A stretch of DNA of 64,000 nt from assembly GCA_013397865.1 (NCBI GenBank), contig VZTI01005062.1, forward strand, positions 633,582-697,581. The letters are read 5' to 3'. The position numbers and the translations under genes are program-made. The notes beneath the pieces were generated by a model that saw only the letters and a list, made by a program, of their open reading frames with translations, did no database searches and had not been told where the DNA came from. Source of the stretch: Struthidea cinerea (lineage: Eukaryota; Chordata; Aves; Passeriformes; Corcoracidae). Shown in pieces: positions 52,801 to 63,800 of this stretch (the first letter of the stretch is position 1; each line of letters starts with the position of its first letter).

Positions 52801-54766
52801 GCTGTATGTACCTTCATCCAAGTTACCTGTTAGCCTGGCACAAGATGGGTCAGGTTGGAAGGGACCACAGTGGGTCCCACCTCCCTGCTCAAGCAGGGTC
52901 ATCCGAGAGCACCTTGCACAGGATTGTATCCAGATAGATCCTGAGTATCTCCGGTGAGGGAGACTCCACACCCTCTCTGGGCAATCTGTTCCAGTTCTCA
53001 TTCACCTGCACAGTGAAGAAGTTCTTCCTTGTATTAAGGTGGAACTTCCGTGAATCACTTTCTGCCGATTGCCTCTTGTCCTGTTGCTTGGCACCACTGA
53101 GAAAGGCCTGGCTCCATCCTCTGACACCCTCCTGTCACATATGTATAGACATTGGTAAGGTCCTCTCTCGTTCATCTCTTCTTGAGGCTGAACAGGCTGA
53201 AATCTCTCAGCCTTTCCTGAGAAGAGAGATGGTGCACTCTCCCGAACATCTTTGTTGTCCATCTTCACTGGACNNNNNNNNNNNNNNNNNNNNNNNNNNN
53301 NNNNNNNNNNNNNNNNNNNNNNNNNNNNNNNNNNNNNNNNNNNNNNNNNNNNNNNNNNNNNNNNNNNNNNNNNNNNNNNNNNNNNNNNNNNNNNNNNNNN
53401 NNNNNNNNNNNNNNNNNNNNNNNNNNNNNNNNNNNNNNNNNNNNNNNNNNNNNNNNNTCCCCAGGAGCGGGACCCTGCACTTGCCCTGGTTGAATTTCAG
53501 AAGGTCCCTCTGTGCCCATCTCTCCAGCCTGTTGAGGCTTGCCGAAGGGCTGCACGGCCCTCTGGGGTATGGGCCACTCCTCCCAGCTTTGTGTCTGCAG
53601 GGAACTCGCTGAGGAGGCCTCTGCCCCTTTCTACAACTCATTGATGAATTATTTAAACAAGACTGGGCCCAGCATTGACCACCAGGGGACACCACCAGTG
53701 ACAGGCCTTCAACTCGACCCTGTGCCACTGATCACAACACTCTGGGATCTGCCACCCCGCCAGTTTTCAATCCACCTCACTGTCCACTCATCCAGCTCAC
53801 ACTTCCTGAGTTTGCCTGAGGATGTTGTGAAAGACAGTGTTGAAAGCCTTGCTGAAATTGATTTAGACAATATCCACATCCCTCCAGGTAGCTGTTTCAT
53901 CACAGAAGGCAACCACTTTGTAGAAGGCACATGCATAGACATAGTGCAGCAGGCTAGTGTTAGAAAACCTGTGAAAGTACCCAAATTGCACACTCCTAAT
54001 CTCAGGCCATCACACACTCACTAGTTTCTCATACTTTTACAAATTTGGTCCATTTGAGTATCAGGGTTAATTCTCCAATTACAATTTCAGGTAATGAAGT
54101 AATTTACCCCAAGTTTGTTCCCCCCTTTCAGAGGCTTAGTTTACATATTTTGAGGCCTGAGACAGTAAGGTGTCCTTGAATCCAGGCCCAGAGAGGATTT
54201 GTTATGTCTGACCAGAACGGGACAACAGTAGCTAACAGGCTATATGGAGTTTCAGAGTTACACAGTAAAGCAGTACAGGATCTGAAAGATATAAAAGCCA
54301 AAATCCTAATCACTATTCAGTAATTTCCTTAGGCTCTTCTTTTATGGAGACTTCTCAAGAAAAACAATACAAGATGTACTTAGAAACATCTATCCTTCCC
54401 AACAGTGCATGTTTCCCCACCTCCCTAAAGCAAGCATAAATGGCTAACCACCTGTAGGGACACAGCAGCCTGGGAACCAATCTGTAAAAAGCTGTCCTTA
54501 GTGTTCCCACTGCTGAGTGGAAAAACAAAAGCATCACAAGGATTTGCCTAAAGTCACAAAGCAGGTGAGTAGCACAAAGACACTGAATACTACTGCTTCT
54601 CTTTTTACCTTCCCTTCTGTCTATGGTATCTAACGGGAGATTTGGGAAATTACATACCTTCCAAAAGATATGTGAATGTATTTAGAAACTCTTCATATGA
54701 CTGCTCATGGCTACTAATAAATTCATCAAGGATGCTGTTCTTTAACAGTTGTTCTCCCATGATCAT
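25695..54766 (-). CDS. IFTAP: IFTAP, intraflagellar transport-associated protein, six coding exons
   Basis: The coding sequence joins, in minus-strand order, 54658-54766, 41363-41520, 39738-39809, 38740-38794, 32367-32497 and 25695-25847. This gives 225 codons plus TGA with no internal stop; human IFTAP is about 221 residues. I recognise three blocks shared with human IFTAP as I remember it: HEQSYEEFLNTFTYL (residues 20-34), VDKYLNLEDVDTDEE (114-128) with LPGEVE (137-142), and FSLDEEFDYDNV (184-195) followed by LTPKFS. All introns are GT-AG and every exon phase fits the next. In mammals the protein associates with the IFT-A complex at cilia and affects ciliary trafficking. It has no enzymatic motif, signal peptide or membrane segment; it is acidic and probably largely disordered. 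The region of residues 38-113 is poorly conserved. In mammals the gene lies beside RAG2 on the opposite strand; RAG2 is not in this window. The assignment is from memory of the family, not from a search. Confidence 0.93.
27912..27918 (+). promoter_or_regulatory. TATA-like element of the LTR
   Basis: CATAAAG within GTGCATAAAGTGGGAGG, at the usual place upstream of the LTR transcription start. Confidence 0.45.
28090..28095 (+). terminator. LTR poly(A) signal ATTAAA
   Basis: ATTAAA in the context CCTATTAAACTGC, about 120 bases before the LTR 3' end. Confidence 0.55.
31258..31310 (-). mobile_element. Possible ancient CR1 3' tail
   Basis: TTCACAGAATGTTGGG and then TTGAAAGGTCATTTTAG resemble the reverse complement of a CR1 3' end, TCACAGAATGGTTGG...TTGGAAGGGACC, but there is an inserted stretch and many differences. 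Confidence 0.35.
32367..32497 (-). CDS. IFTAP: IFTAP coding exon 5
   Basis: This 131-base exon completes codon 132 and encodes residues 133-175, from GSLVLPGEVEETV to PSDSKDQE. The LPGEVE core matches human IFTAP. The donor is CAAGAG|gtatga. The acceptor is a tandem cagCAG: splicing at the first CAG gives Ala-Gly-Ser, and splicing at the second removes one codon and gives Gly-Ser. Both keep the reading frame because the exon before it ends with a single base. Confidence 0.9.
32498..38739 (-). other. IFTAP intron between coding exons 4 and 5
   Basis: 6,242 bases, gtaggt...ttcag on the minus strand. The only structure I can name is the 18-bp tandem duplication at 35208-35243. Short open frames match nothing known. 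Confidence 0.85.
35208..35243. repeat. Exact 18-bp tandem duplication
   Basis: CAGCTATATATACACTGA occurs twice head to tail without a mismatch. Confidence 0.95.
38740..38794 (-). CDS. IFTAP: IFTAP coding exon 4
   Basis: This 55-base exon encodes VDKYLNLEDVDTDEETCS (residues 114-131) plus one base. It matches the human IFTAP stretch VDNFLDLEDLDMDEE clearly. The acceptor is tttatggcag|GTGGAC and the donor is GCAGTG|gtaggt. Confidence 0.9.
38795..39737 (-). other. IFTAP intron between coding exons 3 and 4
   Basis: 943 bases, gtgagg...tggcag on the minus strand. No repeat or other feature recognised. Confidence 0.8.
39738..39809 (-). CDS. IFTAP: IFTAP coding exon 3
   Basis: This 72-base, phase 0 to phase 0 exon encodes 24 residues (90-113), TVMSESSTAG then VSDRSNLSLSERVK, rich in serine. 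The acceptor is atctacag|ACAGTG and the donor is GTGAAG|gtgagg. Because its length is a multiple of three and both ends are in phase 0, it could be skipped without a frameshift. It has little similarity to the human protein, so the support is splice-site quality and phase. Confidence 0.75.
39894..40012 (-). mobile_element. CR1 LINE 3' end fragment next to an IFTAP splice acceptor
   Basis: The plus strand reads TTCACAGAATCACAGAATGG, then AGGTTGGAAGGCACC, then CTCCCTGCTCAAGAGGAGTC, the reverse complement of a CR1 3' end with its repeated ATTCTGTG tail. The copy is only about 120 bases, a typical 5'-truncated insertion. It is in the same sense as IFTAP and its 3' end lies about 85 bases upstream of the exon 3 acceptor. 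Confidence 0.85.
40388..40439. repeat. Imperfect 26-bp tandem duplication
   Basis: TACATAAAGGACTATGGAAG at 40388 and TACATAAAGGATAATGGAAA at 40414 begin two adjacent 26-base copies. Confidence 0.8.
41363..41520 (-). CDS. IFTAP: IFTAP coding exon 2
   Basis: This 158-base exon completes the split Glu codon 37 (G|AG) and encodes residues 38-89, beginning KEGKKIQGSK and ending PQMPNENE. The acceptor is ctccttgcag|AGAAAG and the donor is AATGAG|gtaatg. The peptide is Lys/Ser/Glu-rich and I see little match to the human protein, so this exon rests mainly on the open frame, the splice sites and agreement of phase with both neighbours (phase 1 in, phase 0 out). Confidence 0.8.
52839..53960 (-). mobile_element. 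CR1 LINE, 5'-truncated, with an assembly gap inside
   Basis: On the plus strand the copy starts near GGGTCAGGTTGGAAGGGACC (3' end of CR1) and proceeds through 3' UTR landmarks such as CTCTCTGGGCAATCTGTTCC. Beyond the N run it enters the reverse-transcriptase ORF, visible on the minus strand as FSKAFNTV near 53860, then the stretch RLERWAQRDLLKFNQGKCRV at about 53465-53540. Stop codons and frameshifts are present throughout, so it is not active. Degeneration makes the outer (5') boundary near 53960 approximate. Open frames reported across the N run are artefacts of translating through N. Confidence 0.9.
53274..53457. other. Assembly gap of 184 N
   Basis: Run of N flanked on both sides by the same CR1 copy, so it most likely covers CR1 sequence. 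Whether 184 is a real size estimate cannot be told. Confidence 0.98.
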
Positions 54767-54813
54767 CCACACCTTGAGAGTCGAACAGGTATATCTGCTT
54801 TAGTAGGCTGCTT
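54658..54813 (-). CDS. IFTAP: IFTAP coding exon 1 with start codon and part of the 5' UTR
   Basis: The coding part is 54658-54766 and encodes residues 1-36 plus one base of codon 37. The donor reads GGAAG|gtatgta. An in-frame TAA lies 36 bases upstream of the first ATG, so translation must begin at or after ATG 54764-54766. The frame starts M-I-M-G-E-Q-L-L. The third residue is also Met, and its context (A at -3, G at +4) is better than that of the first, so either may be used; human IFTAP aligns best from the second. A splice acceptor, attgcag, ends just upstream at 54814, so this exon probably starts at 54813 and is not the first exon of the transcript. The peptide HEQSYEEFLNTF makes identification secure. 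Confidence 0.92.
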
Positions 54814-57800
54814 CTGCAATAGAAAGAAAAGAGCTATATATACCTGCAGGCAGAAACCGTATCAACAGAAGAGTCCCTAATTCACATAGACGGACACTAG
54901 AAAGTAAAATTTTTCTTCTCTCCTTGGGAAGTTCTGATCTTGTCAGTGAAACATTATTCAACATTTCTCCAAAAATTCATGTGGACATAGAAATTTTAAG
55001 TACAAAGGGAGAAACTGCGATCATTTATGCTTGAAATTTATGACCTCGGGTAATATGGGCCACAGAAGTGCCAGCTTCTCTTGGCGGTGTTCATTCCCTT
55101 AAGCTGTTCAGTCTTTCAACCCCTGCCTTCTTTGCAGAAACAGCTACACCCCTCATCAGCATGTTGTATTTGACAACCCAGACACACCTGTACATTCAAA
55201 ACTTGGACTGAATCCATCATCTCCAGGTGCACTACTCACTGTACCATCAAAGCCACAAACCCAGATTTCGGACCACACGTTAAATCACAATGACACCTGT
55301 CTGTGTGTATGCTGAGGCAGCACACAGGACAGGGAGAGCATGCTGGAGCTGGACAGCCACACAGGAATGTGAGGACCACTCTTGAGAAGGGAACAAATGC
55401 TGAGAGCTGAAGGAAAAAGCTCCACTCTCCAGTCACACAGCAACAGCTTTCCAGCCACCTTCATCACTTAACCAGGCTCTACGGGAAGTAGCGGCCCTGA
55501 AGCATCCCTCGGTGAAGTCAGCTGAAGTTAACCTTGCCCCTTACTCATAAAAGCTGTGTAAATGCATGTTAACAGCCGCATGATCCTGAACACCCATATT
55601 ACTTATTTTTTATACACATAGGTCCACACTAACAGAATCGGTTCACACACATAATAAACCTGAACAAGATGCAAGAACGCATTATACACTGAGTGCTTGA
55701 TTTGCATGTGCTCCTGTGTTTCCTCTCTTGATTTACCACAATACTAAGAAGTGGATTTTGGGAATGAAAGCTTAATTCTTCAGCAAAACTTCAAATCAAC
55801 TATACTAAGGAAAGGCTGCCAACCTGATATCGAAGTTAAATAAGATCGAAAGAGAATTGTTCAGAGACCAGAAAGAAAATAAAGCATGACTTCTAACATA
55901 AAACCTCAATTTTGTTGAATTGCCTGCTTCCAAGGAAGACTAATGTTCTGAAGATATCAAAATACATGCACACCCACATGACCCAAAGTTTTCTAATGTT
56001 TTACAAAAATTCAACCATTATTAATCTCTGTGGACTGACCAAGCAGAATATAACTCACCAGACTCTCAAAGTTGTTTATGTATATTACAGGGCTTTGAGA
56101 GGTAAGCAGTGCCTTCTAGTCCTCATTATGGTTAAGTCATTAAAAACATTACTTGAAATAGTGCTGTGATTTTTAAGGCTACCGTAAAAGAAAAAAAATA
56201 TATTATCTAATCAAGAAAAAGTTAATAACTTTTTGTTTTTCTCTGGAGTCTGGTGTCTAGGATCTCCAACTCCCTTACAAACACTAAAGAAATAAACTTA
56301 AAAATATTCCCAAAAGGAAGAGCAAATAAATATTATTGCCAACAACAGATTAAAAAATCGAGTCACCAAGAACTTAAATGATTTAAAAATAGGTTAGTGG
56401 AGGGCTGACAGCAAATCTTAGATTAATTCACTCTAAAATGCTCTAGGAAACTAGAAAATTAATATGCAGTTTGGGGGCATACTCGTATCCTTAACCAGCT
56501 GCATGACAGCTTTCTCAGTGAATGCCATGCTCTACAGCCACCAGATCATGAGCCTGAGAGTCAGCACCCAGACCAGGTCACACCAAAATCGTGTATCTCA
56601 ATTCTTACTCTGCTGTGCAGCTTCTGCTTCCTACAGAATTTGGGAAACTTCACTTCAGATACTCCCTGGCACAGCTGTTATTGAGGTCTACAGAATCATC
56701 TCCTCACAGAAAGGAAAAACCAGCTAGGTCCTAATGAGAGCCTAGGTTCTGTCAGAAAAACAGCCGCTCTCTCAAACAACAGAGAGGAGAGACTGGCAGC
56801 TAGAACTACCTGTCCCCCATTCTCAATTACTTTGAAGAACTGCCCAATGCTGTAACAGGGCCCTGAATGAAAGCAAGTGCAGAGGATGGTATGTGGGGAA
56901 TACCTACTATCCCTGAAGCTGAACATGTGGCTAGGATGGATGGTACGATAGGGGTGTTCAAAAACTTATCTCAACCCATCAAGGTTTTCGTATTTTTCAT
57001 TTTCATTCCACTTCGTTTTCTGCTGCTTCCCACCTACTTTACTCCAGAGTCTCTCTTAAATGATCACCACACTGTGTCAGTTGCAGATAGTTTAGTGAAG
57101 TGAACAGCTAAAACCAGGCTGATCAGAAGACTCTCACCTTTGCTAAGGAGCTAACCACTAGATTCTAGTAAGTAAATGGCTTCAGCAATCACCCAATTCA
57201 CAGCCTCAAGGCAATGACTTCTTTAAACTGTCCTGAAAAAAATGAAAAAATACACAATAATGGATTGGAATCCTCCACAATTTATAAAGTGGGTACAATG
57301 ACACTTCTAGGAATGAAATTACTGCATTGTTCTGCTAAAGAATAGCTACTACTAAAATCAAAAACTTATATTCTTTTTTCCCAAAAGGAATCAAACTAAC
57401 TTGGAGGTCTCAAGGAAAGTAAAGCAAGGGTATCTGATCCTTTCCTTGTACTGGCTTTGGATACTTTTAGAGTCAAATATCAGTAAGTGATGCATTCAAG
57501 CAGCAATTATGCTTTCTTCTTTTTGGATTTCACTCCTGCTCATCCATCCAAATGACTTTAATGAGGTTACTTGAGGTGATCATTCATTAAGCCTTGCTGA
57601 TCATCAGCAGATTGTACAAAATCAATTTTATTTCTCAAAACGCTGTCTTCTTCCAAGCAGTTTAACACAAATCAGAAATCTCTGCATTGAATCACAGAGG
57701 CAGGTCAAGTGAGTATTAGCATGTTTTCAATTATACAGTGATTAGTTCTATGCAACAACACAAAATGTGGTAGAGTATAGACTTCCTGGTTTATGCTGTA

Positions 57801-60800
57801 TTTTTAAGCACTTTACGTTTTTTTAAAATACAACAGAGGCAACAAAAAAAAATCAAGGTTACGACTTTTTAAATGGAAAGAGCAATAACCTAATCCCCTC
57901 TACAAATGCAGTAAAATCTTACGTAATTTAATTTTTCAGCAAAAAAAAATACTTCACTAACATTTCTGGCATAGGTTCCAGTCAGGTTTTCACACTATGA
58001 ATTTGCTCTCGTAGAAGTCATTCTCAATTCTAGAAAGAGGCTGATTAATAAATGGTTTTTTAATAGTTCATCCATAGGTTCACGGAAAATACCCACTAGG
58101 TATATCTGTTATCAATATTTAATAAATATTTAATAATCTATGTCTGCAAAAATCAGATTGAACACAAATACACTATCTTTAAATCTTATACTCTCTTACC
58201 ACTGGACATTGCCCCATCTCTTTTCCCTACAGAGCTATCACAGTAACTACATCTTTAACAATATTGTTACAGCAATGAAGAACGAGGTAGCACCTTTGCA
58301 AAAAGAATGAGATTTTATCAGACAAGTGCACTCAGAATCAATTTAAGTCTAAGTTCTGGCTGCTCCCAAAAAGGCCACCACCACCTTCACTTCCTCTTCA
58401 TGTCCTGGTTTACCACTCCAGTCCATGTCTTGGGCAGACCAAATAAACTACCAATACAAAACCTGAGAGTAAACAGAGCAAATGCATATATTCTGTTTTA
58501 AAGACACGTCTTCTAATCTGCCTTACAGCTACACGATCGTGATGGCCTGAACAAGGGGATAGTGGGACCGTGCAGTGGGAGCAAGGGAAGGATGCAGGAC
58601 TGCCCTTTTGGCAGCCTGTCATAGTTGTTTATGCAACCATGAAAGCACAGCCTCATCAGAAACACCCTCACAAATGGCCCAGAAAGCTGTGCTTCCTCCA
58701 CACCGCAAAAGCAGATGGCAGCAGGGCACTCCTACACCCACCATGCTGAGCTGGAGCCTGCAGTGCAGATCATCAGCCCCCACGGTGCCAAGAGGCAGGC
58801 AAAGCTGGAACTCCAGCCTGTCCTTAACAAGTGCTTGTTGTTAGCTATGGGCCGTGGTTGCTGCCTTAACAAACATCCCAGGATGGCGCTTTAAAAGTAG
58901 GCCAAGTGAAAGGAGTGATTCTGGGAATTCCCGCTCGAGAAAGACATGAAGCATTTTGAGTCAGACAGCAGAGGAAGGTCACCCATTTTCCTGAAGGCAA
59001 AAAGCTGCCTCCTGCCTGTCTAGACATCTACAAATCTACAGTTGCAGAAGAAAGCCCTCCCTGCATTACTGTCCTGCCCTACTTTTCTCCCTCCTCCTCC
59101 CTGCTACCACCACCACCTGTGGGGAGGCAGAGCTCCAGGAGCAAACCCAAAGGCACCAAGTTCTGGCCACAACCAGGTGCAGATCAACCCAGCTGGGAGA
59201 ACAAACTAAAAGTCACAAAGGACTAAAACTTTCAGATGAGGTTCCTTCCAAAATTGTGCAATTAAATGTGATCTACGACAGCTAATCCTGTTAAAATCAA
59301 CTGGATGTTTGCCATTGCCTTCAGCAGGAGGCACACAGTGCATCAGCAATTTGTGTGGATGGGAGCTGCATCTGCTTGCCTGAGTGCATTACTGAGCCTG
59401 AGAGCTGACCTTTAGATGGACAAAAACATGTGCCTCTCATGCCCAGCTCGCATGAGTTTTTAAAGGATATATCCAAGGGCTTTAATTGCAAGCAAGCATA
59501 TTGATCCTCTTGGATTTCAGTGCCATTATGCCAGCCCCATACCTGAGCAGAATTTTCTTTTAATGAATTTCCAATGGCTTCAAGAGTACTGCTCCCTTTA
59601 AAGACAACCTGGAGGCCCACGGCAAGGGTAACATTTCATCCAAACCACCATAGCCACTGCCCCCTGGAATGAGATTGTCTGGGATCTGACAGTCAAAGCA
59701 CAGCTGGACTCAGATATTTTAGACAAGACCTCCAAATAAAGCCCTCTCCCTCACAAGTTAAATACTGTTTACTGACAGTTTTAGATGAGACAGAAAATTG
59801 AAGACTGTAGTATGCTGGACTCCCTGTGCCCTTTTTTACAGGTTTCAGCCTGTGGGTCCTGGCTAAATATCCAGCATATTTGCATTCTGGCTAGCAAACC
59901 CTACACAAATGAGTAAGGCAGCCTTCCCTTTCCCTGCTGAGCTGGAGTGCATTACTGCAACCCACAGGAAGCCAGCTACATTTCAGCTCAGAGATGACTG
60001 TGTTTTACTGGCAGAAAATATGCTGAAAAGCCTGGAAATATCTCAATGCAATTTGGAATGATTTGGGATGAAGAAGATGCAAACAACATATTATTTTAAG
60101 AAATTAATTATAGAAGAAGAAAACCAAGTGAAATAAAGCATTTCAGTAACAGTGAGCAATCTGCTGAAACATACTACCTATGTCAATGTTATTAAAATAG
60201 AAATTGTGAAGGAAAAATCTATTTATTCCTTTTCACATGGGTTCTCTGCCAGTTAAATTCAGGATGGAAATTCAAGATCTTCTTGCTATGACCTGGACAG
60301 TTTTGAACATAATTTCCCTACCGTGTAGATACATTATTCTGAAGCTATTTGCTGCAGCTTCTCCAAAGCACTTTGTCATTGACAGTTAAAGAGAGCAGCT
60401 TGGACAGACCATGTCCTCATCCAAAAATGACATGCTGTTGCCAAAAAACTTCCATTTCTCCATCTTCTCAACCACAGTAATTGGAAAAAGTATTTCTAAA
60501 GATAAGGCATGACAACTGGTAGAAAAAGAGTAAAATAAATATAAAACATTAAAGTGACACAACTGGGGGACCTGATTTTTCACTTAAGTATTTGTATCTT
60601 TTTTGCCAGTAGATCTTTGATCACAGACCCAAACAAGGGTCAGAATATGTCAAACACTTAAATAAGACGCTGTCAAGTATTATCTAGGCCCTGCTGAAAA
60701 TACAAATAAATGTGATCTGAATGCCCTTCAGTTTGGGGGAAGTTCTTCAGCATTCAACTCTGCTCTACAGTCTCCTTTTATCTTTGTTTCAGTAGAGAAG

Positions 60801-63800
60801 TAAAAGACCCATATGGATGCTACAGGGCACAGTGCCTTAGCACTGCTGTATTTCAGATGAGAAACATCACCACATCCTATCTGCATTACAGTTATTCAAT
60901 GTCTCAAGACAATTCTTGCAAACATTTGGTATGTTTGCTTTGCTGTACTAATCAAATTCCATTTCAAGTTCCTTCTATTTCTATTCTCACAGCAGTTTCA
61001 AATGGGAGGTGAGATATTTCTAAAATACTGTGCAGCAGATGTTGTAACTCAGGAGTGGGTGAAGTAGAGCCAGGAAAACAAAAGCAGCAGCTATGAAGAG
61101 TAAATTGTTTTCCAGGCTTTTCTGTTTATTTGTTGTGCTGTGTTATGCAAGTGGCTTATCCTCTGTGCCCCAGCACTGCTAGCTGTTGAAAGGATATGTT
61201 CCCAGTGGACTTCCCAGCGTCTCCTTAATTTTTGTTGGAGAAAAGCACTGCGAAACTGATGAAAAATGCCACAGAAGGGTGCAAAGTCTTATTAGTCTTT
61301 CAAGGTCTGATCAGAAGGCCAGTGAAGTAGAAAAAAAGACATTTCTAATTACTTCAGTGGACTTTTGAGCTGGACTTTTAGTCAGCCCTCACTCAGTGAA
61401 CTGCATGCATTTGTCATTTCCTTTGCTCTGTTTCAGTGTTATTGCCCGCTTGCAGCAGAGCATTCCTGGGGAAAGCAGTATGCCAATCAGCAAGAGTTGT
61501 TTTCTTTCACTACCTATTGAAATTATTTTTTCTTTTAACTCAAAATTTATTCTAAATTACATTTTAAAATAGCACTGAAAAATTCTGAAGATGATCACAA
61601 GGTTGACAGGTTTAACAGTGTAAAAAAATTCAACCATAAAGGAGCGCATGCTGCAGATATCTACAATCTAAGGGGTATCTGCTGTCACTCTGAGCTTGTT
61701 CTACTGCAAAGAGTTAAAGCTTCTGGAGGCTGGTGGGTTTCTTGTTGTGCCATCTGAAGACAAGAGAGGAAAGGAAAAAAAAACCAGTCACAGCCAGTTA
61801 GCCACAGTAGATCGAGTTCTCAGGAGCACATCTGCAAATTAAGCAGATAGATTCCCCTCCATCAGGCTGTCTCTCCATGCCATGAACCCCCTGTGCTGTC
61901 ACAGAAGACTCCTCACATTGCTCACATTTGAATCCCAATTACACAGAAAGATTACGGAGGACGCAAAAAACTGCCATCAGCCAGGTATGTCTAAATTACT
62001 GTTTTGCCCAAAGCAAACTTGGTTGATACACTTAGAAAATTTCTTGAGAAAGACTATATAAAAAATTGCCTTCCTTAAGCTTCTTTATGGAGGACTTCAA
62101 AACTCTCTGTGTGTCGGGATATGATTTTGAGTGTGGAGAATTTGGAAACAGCACTTGCTTTTCAGGGGTATGCTTTTCTGTTTTGGAAATGAAAAAAAAA
62201 GATCTGTCAGAGAAAATAATACTGCAAAATCAATTTAATTCTATCATAGATATCTGTGTTCATACAAAGTAACTGCAAACTAATTAATTTAATGGTCAGC
62301 AATGGGTGTTCACCAACTAAGACTCCATGTTATCCTGCATTCCATTCTCTCAGTGTCCAATCAGTGCAGCTGAAATATCTTATTTTTGTATAAATGAAAA
62401 AAGGTTCTTTGTGTTTGCTAGAGTTCATAAGATCAACTCATTCATCATCCATTATTTCGTAGCATTCAAATTACTGTGAAATTATTACAAATAATACTTT
62501 CAATGTTGAAAAATATGTCACACTAAACAGCAGCACTGATTAGTCATTGTTCTCCTGATTAGAATGTTTTTGTTGCCTAACTGGGTAACAGGAAAGCACA
62601 GAGGTGAAAAAACAATTTCTGCATATGGTCAAAGAGGACAGTAAGTAATAAACACAGTTTGGGAGTGACTCAGTGCCTAAACATTGTCATCTAGTGACGT
62701 TTTAAAACGCCTAGATTTACTAGAACCTAGGACACAAAACCAGTGGGACACTTGCTTCCATAGAAGCAGCTAGAAAGAAGAATATCCAAAGGTATATGAA
62801 ATGTCACTTGCTGTTTAGGTCACTCAGTGCTACCCCTTGTCTCTAAAAGATGTTCATCCTGTACTTCTCTGTGAACACCTAATATGGTTTCCGAAATGGT
62901 ACACCACCAAAAATTGTAACTATGTCCATCTATTTCCACAGTAAGCACATTTCAAATCACATTAGTTAGTGCTTTTAAAAAACACCTTCTCTCTTCACTT
63001 GATCCTTCTATAAATGTATCTCCCAATGCAGCTACCTAAATCTGAATTCCTTATAATCTCTTCTTGACATATAAACAACTCTTACCTGAAAAAACCTGCT
63101 CAAAATACTGCTTGATTTCAAAAGAAACATGGGGGGAATATTAGTTTTCTTCTTTCTGTTAGCTTAGCTTCTAGCTCAGGTCTCTACTGCTTCCCAAATA
63201 GGGAGCTTATAAAAGTAATGCTGAGATTCTCATTTATTTGTATAATCCTTACAGCTTAACCTTTTATAAAAACACCAAATATGATGAAGCATGACTCAAG
63301 TCATCGTAACTGGTAATTTTTTATGTAACTCCCCCCTTCTCTTTTCATTCATCTTTACTCCTTGTAGTCTTCCCTCGTATCTTGTGCTGCACCACAACAA
63401 AGGCATTTGTCTGTTTCCCTCTGCACTAGCTGTAATGCTAATCCAACTCCACAGTGACAGTTTTGAGCATAAAGCCACAAAAAAGCACCTTAAACTCTTT
63501 GCTTATAAGGTTAGATCTTTACCTTTTGGGTTCCCCAAAGCTGTTCAGGGTTAGATGAGCCGTGGCCCAAAGGAATCAGTGGTATTGGAAGGTTAGAGGT
63601 GGAGGTCAGCACAGCCAAAGAGCAACCACACTGTATTAACACACTGTAATTAGCATGAAAATACATGGAAAGCCAAAGCAATTCCAGTCAGTGCCTAAGC
63701 AGCTACTTTTGTCCAAAAACCTCAGATAAATATTCCCTCCATTACTTACTGAACTGCTTGCTTATGTAAAGTTCAAGAAATATTACGAGATGACAAGGTA

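Larger units (their letters stand above)
41521..54657 (-). other. IFTAP intron between coding exons 1 and 2
   Basis: 13,137 bases, gtatgta...ttgcag on the minus strand, including a run of N. Outside the CR1 copy at 52839-53960 I recognise no gene, RNA or repeat. Confidence 0.85.

Noticed and set aside
53013..53728. Open frames of 96 to 199 codons on both strands
   Set aside because: They are translated through a run of N and lie in a decayed CR1; only fragments of the CR1 reverse transcriptase are real.
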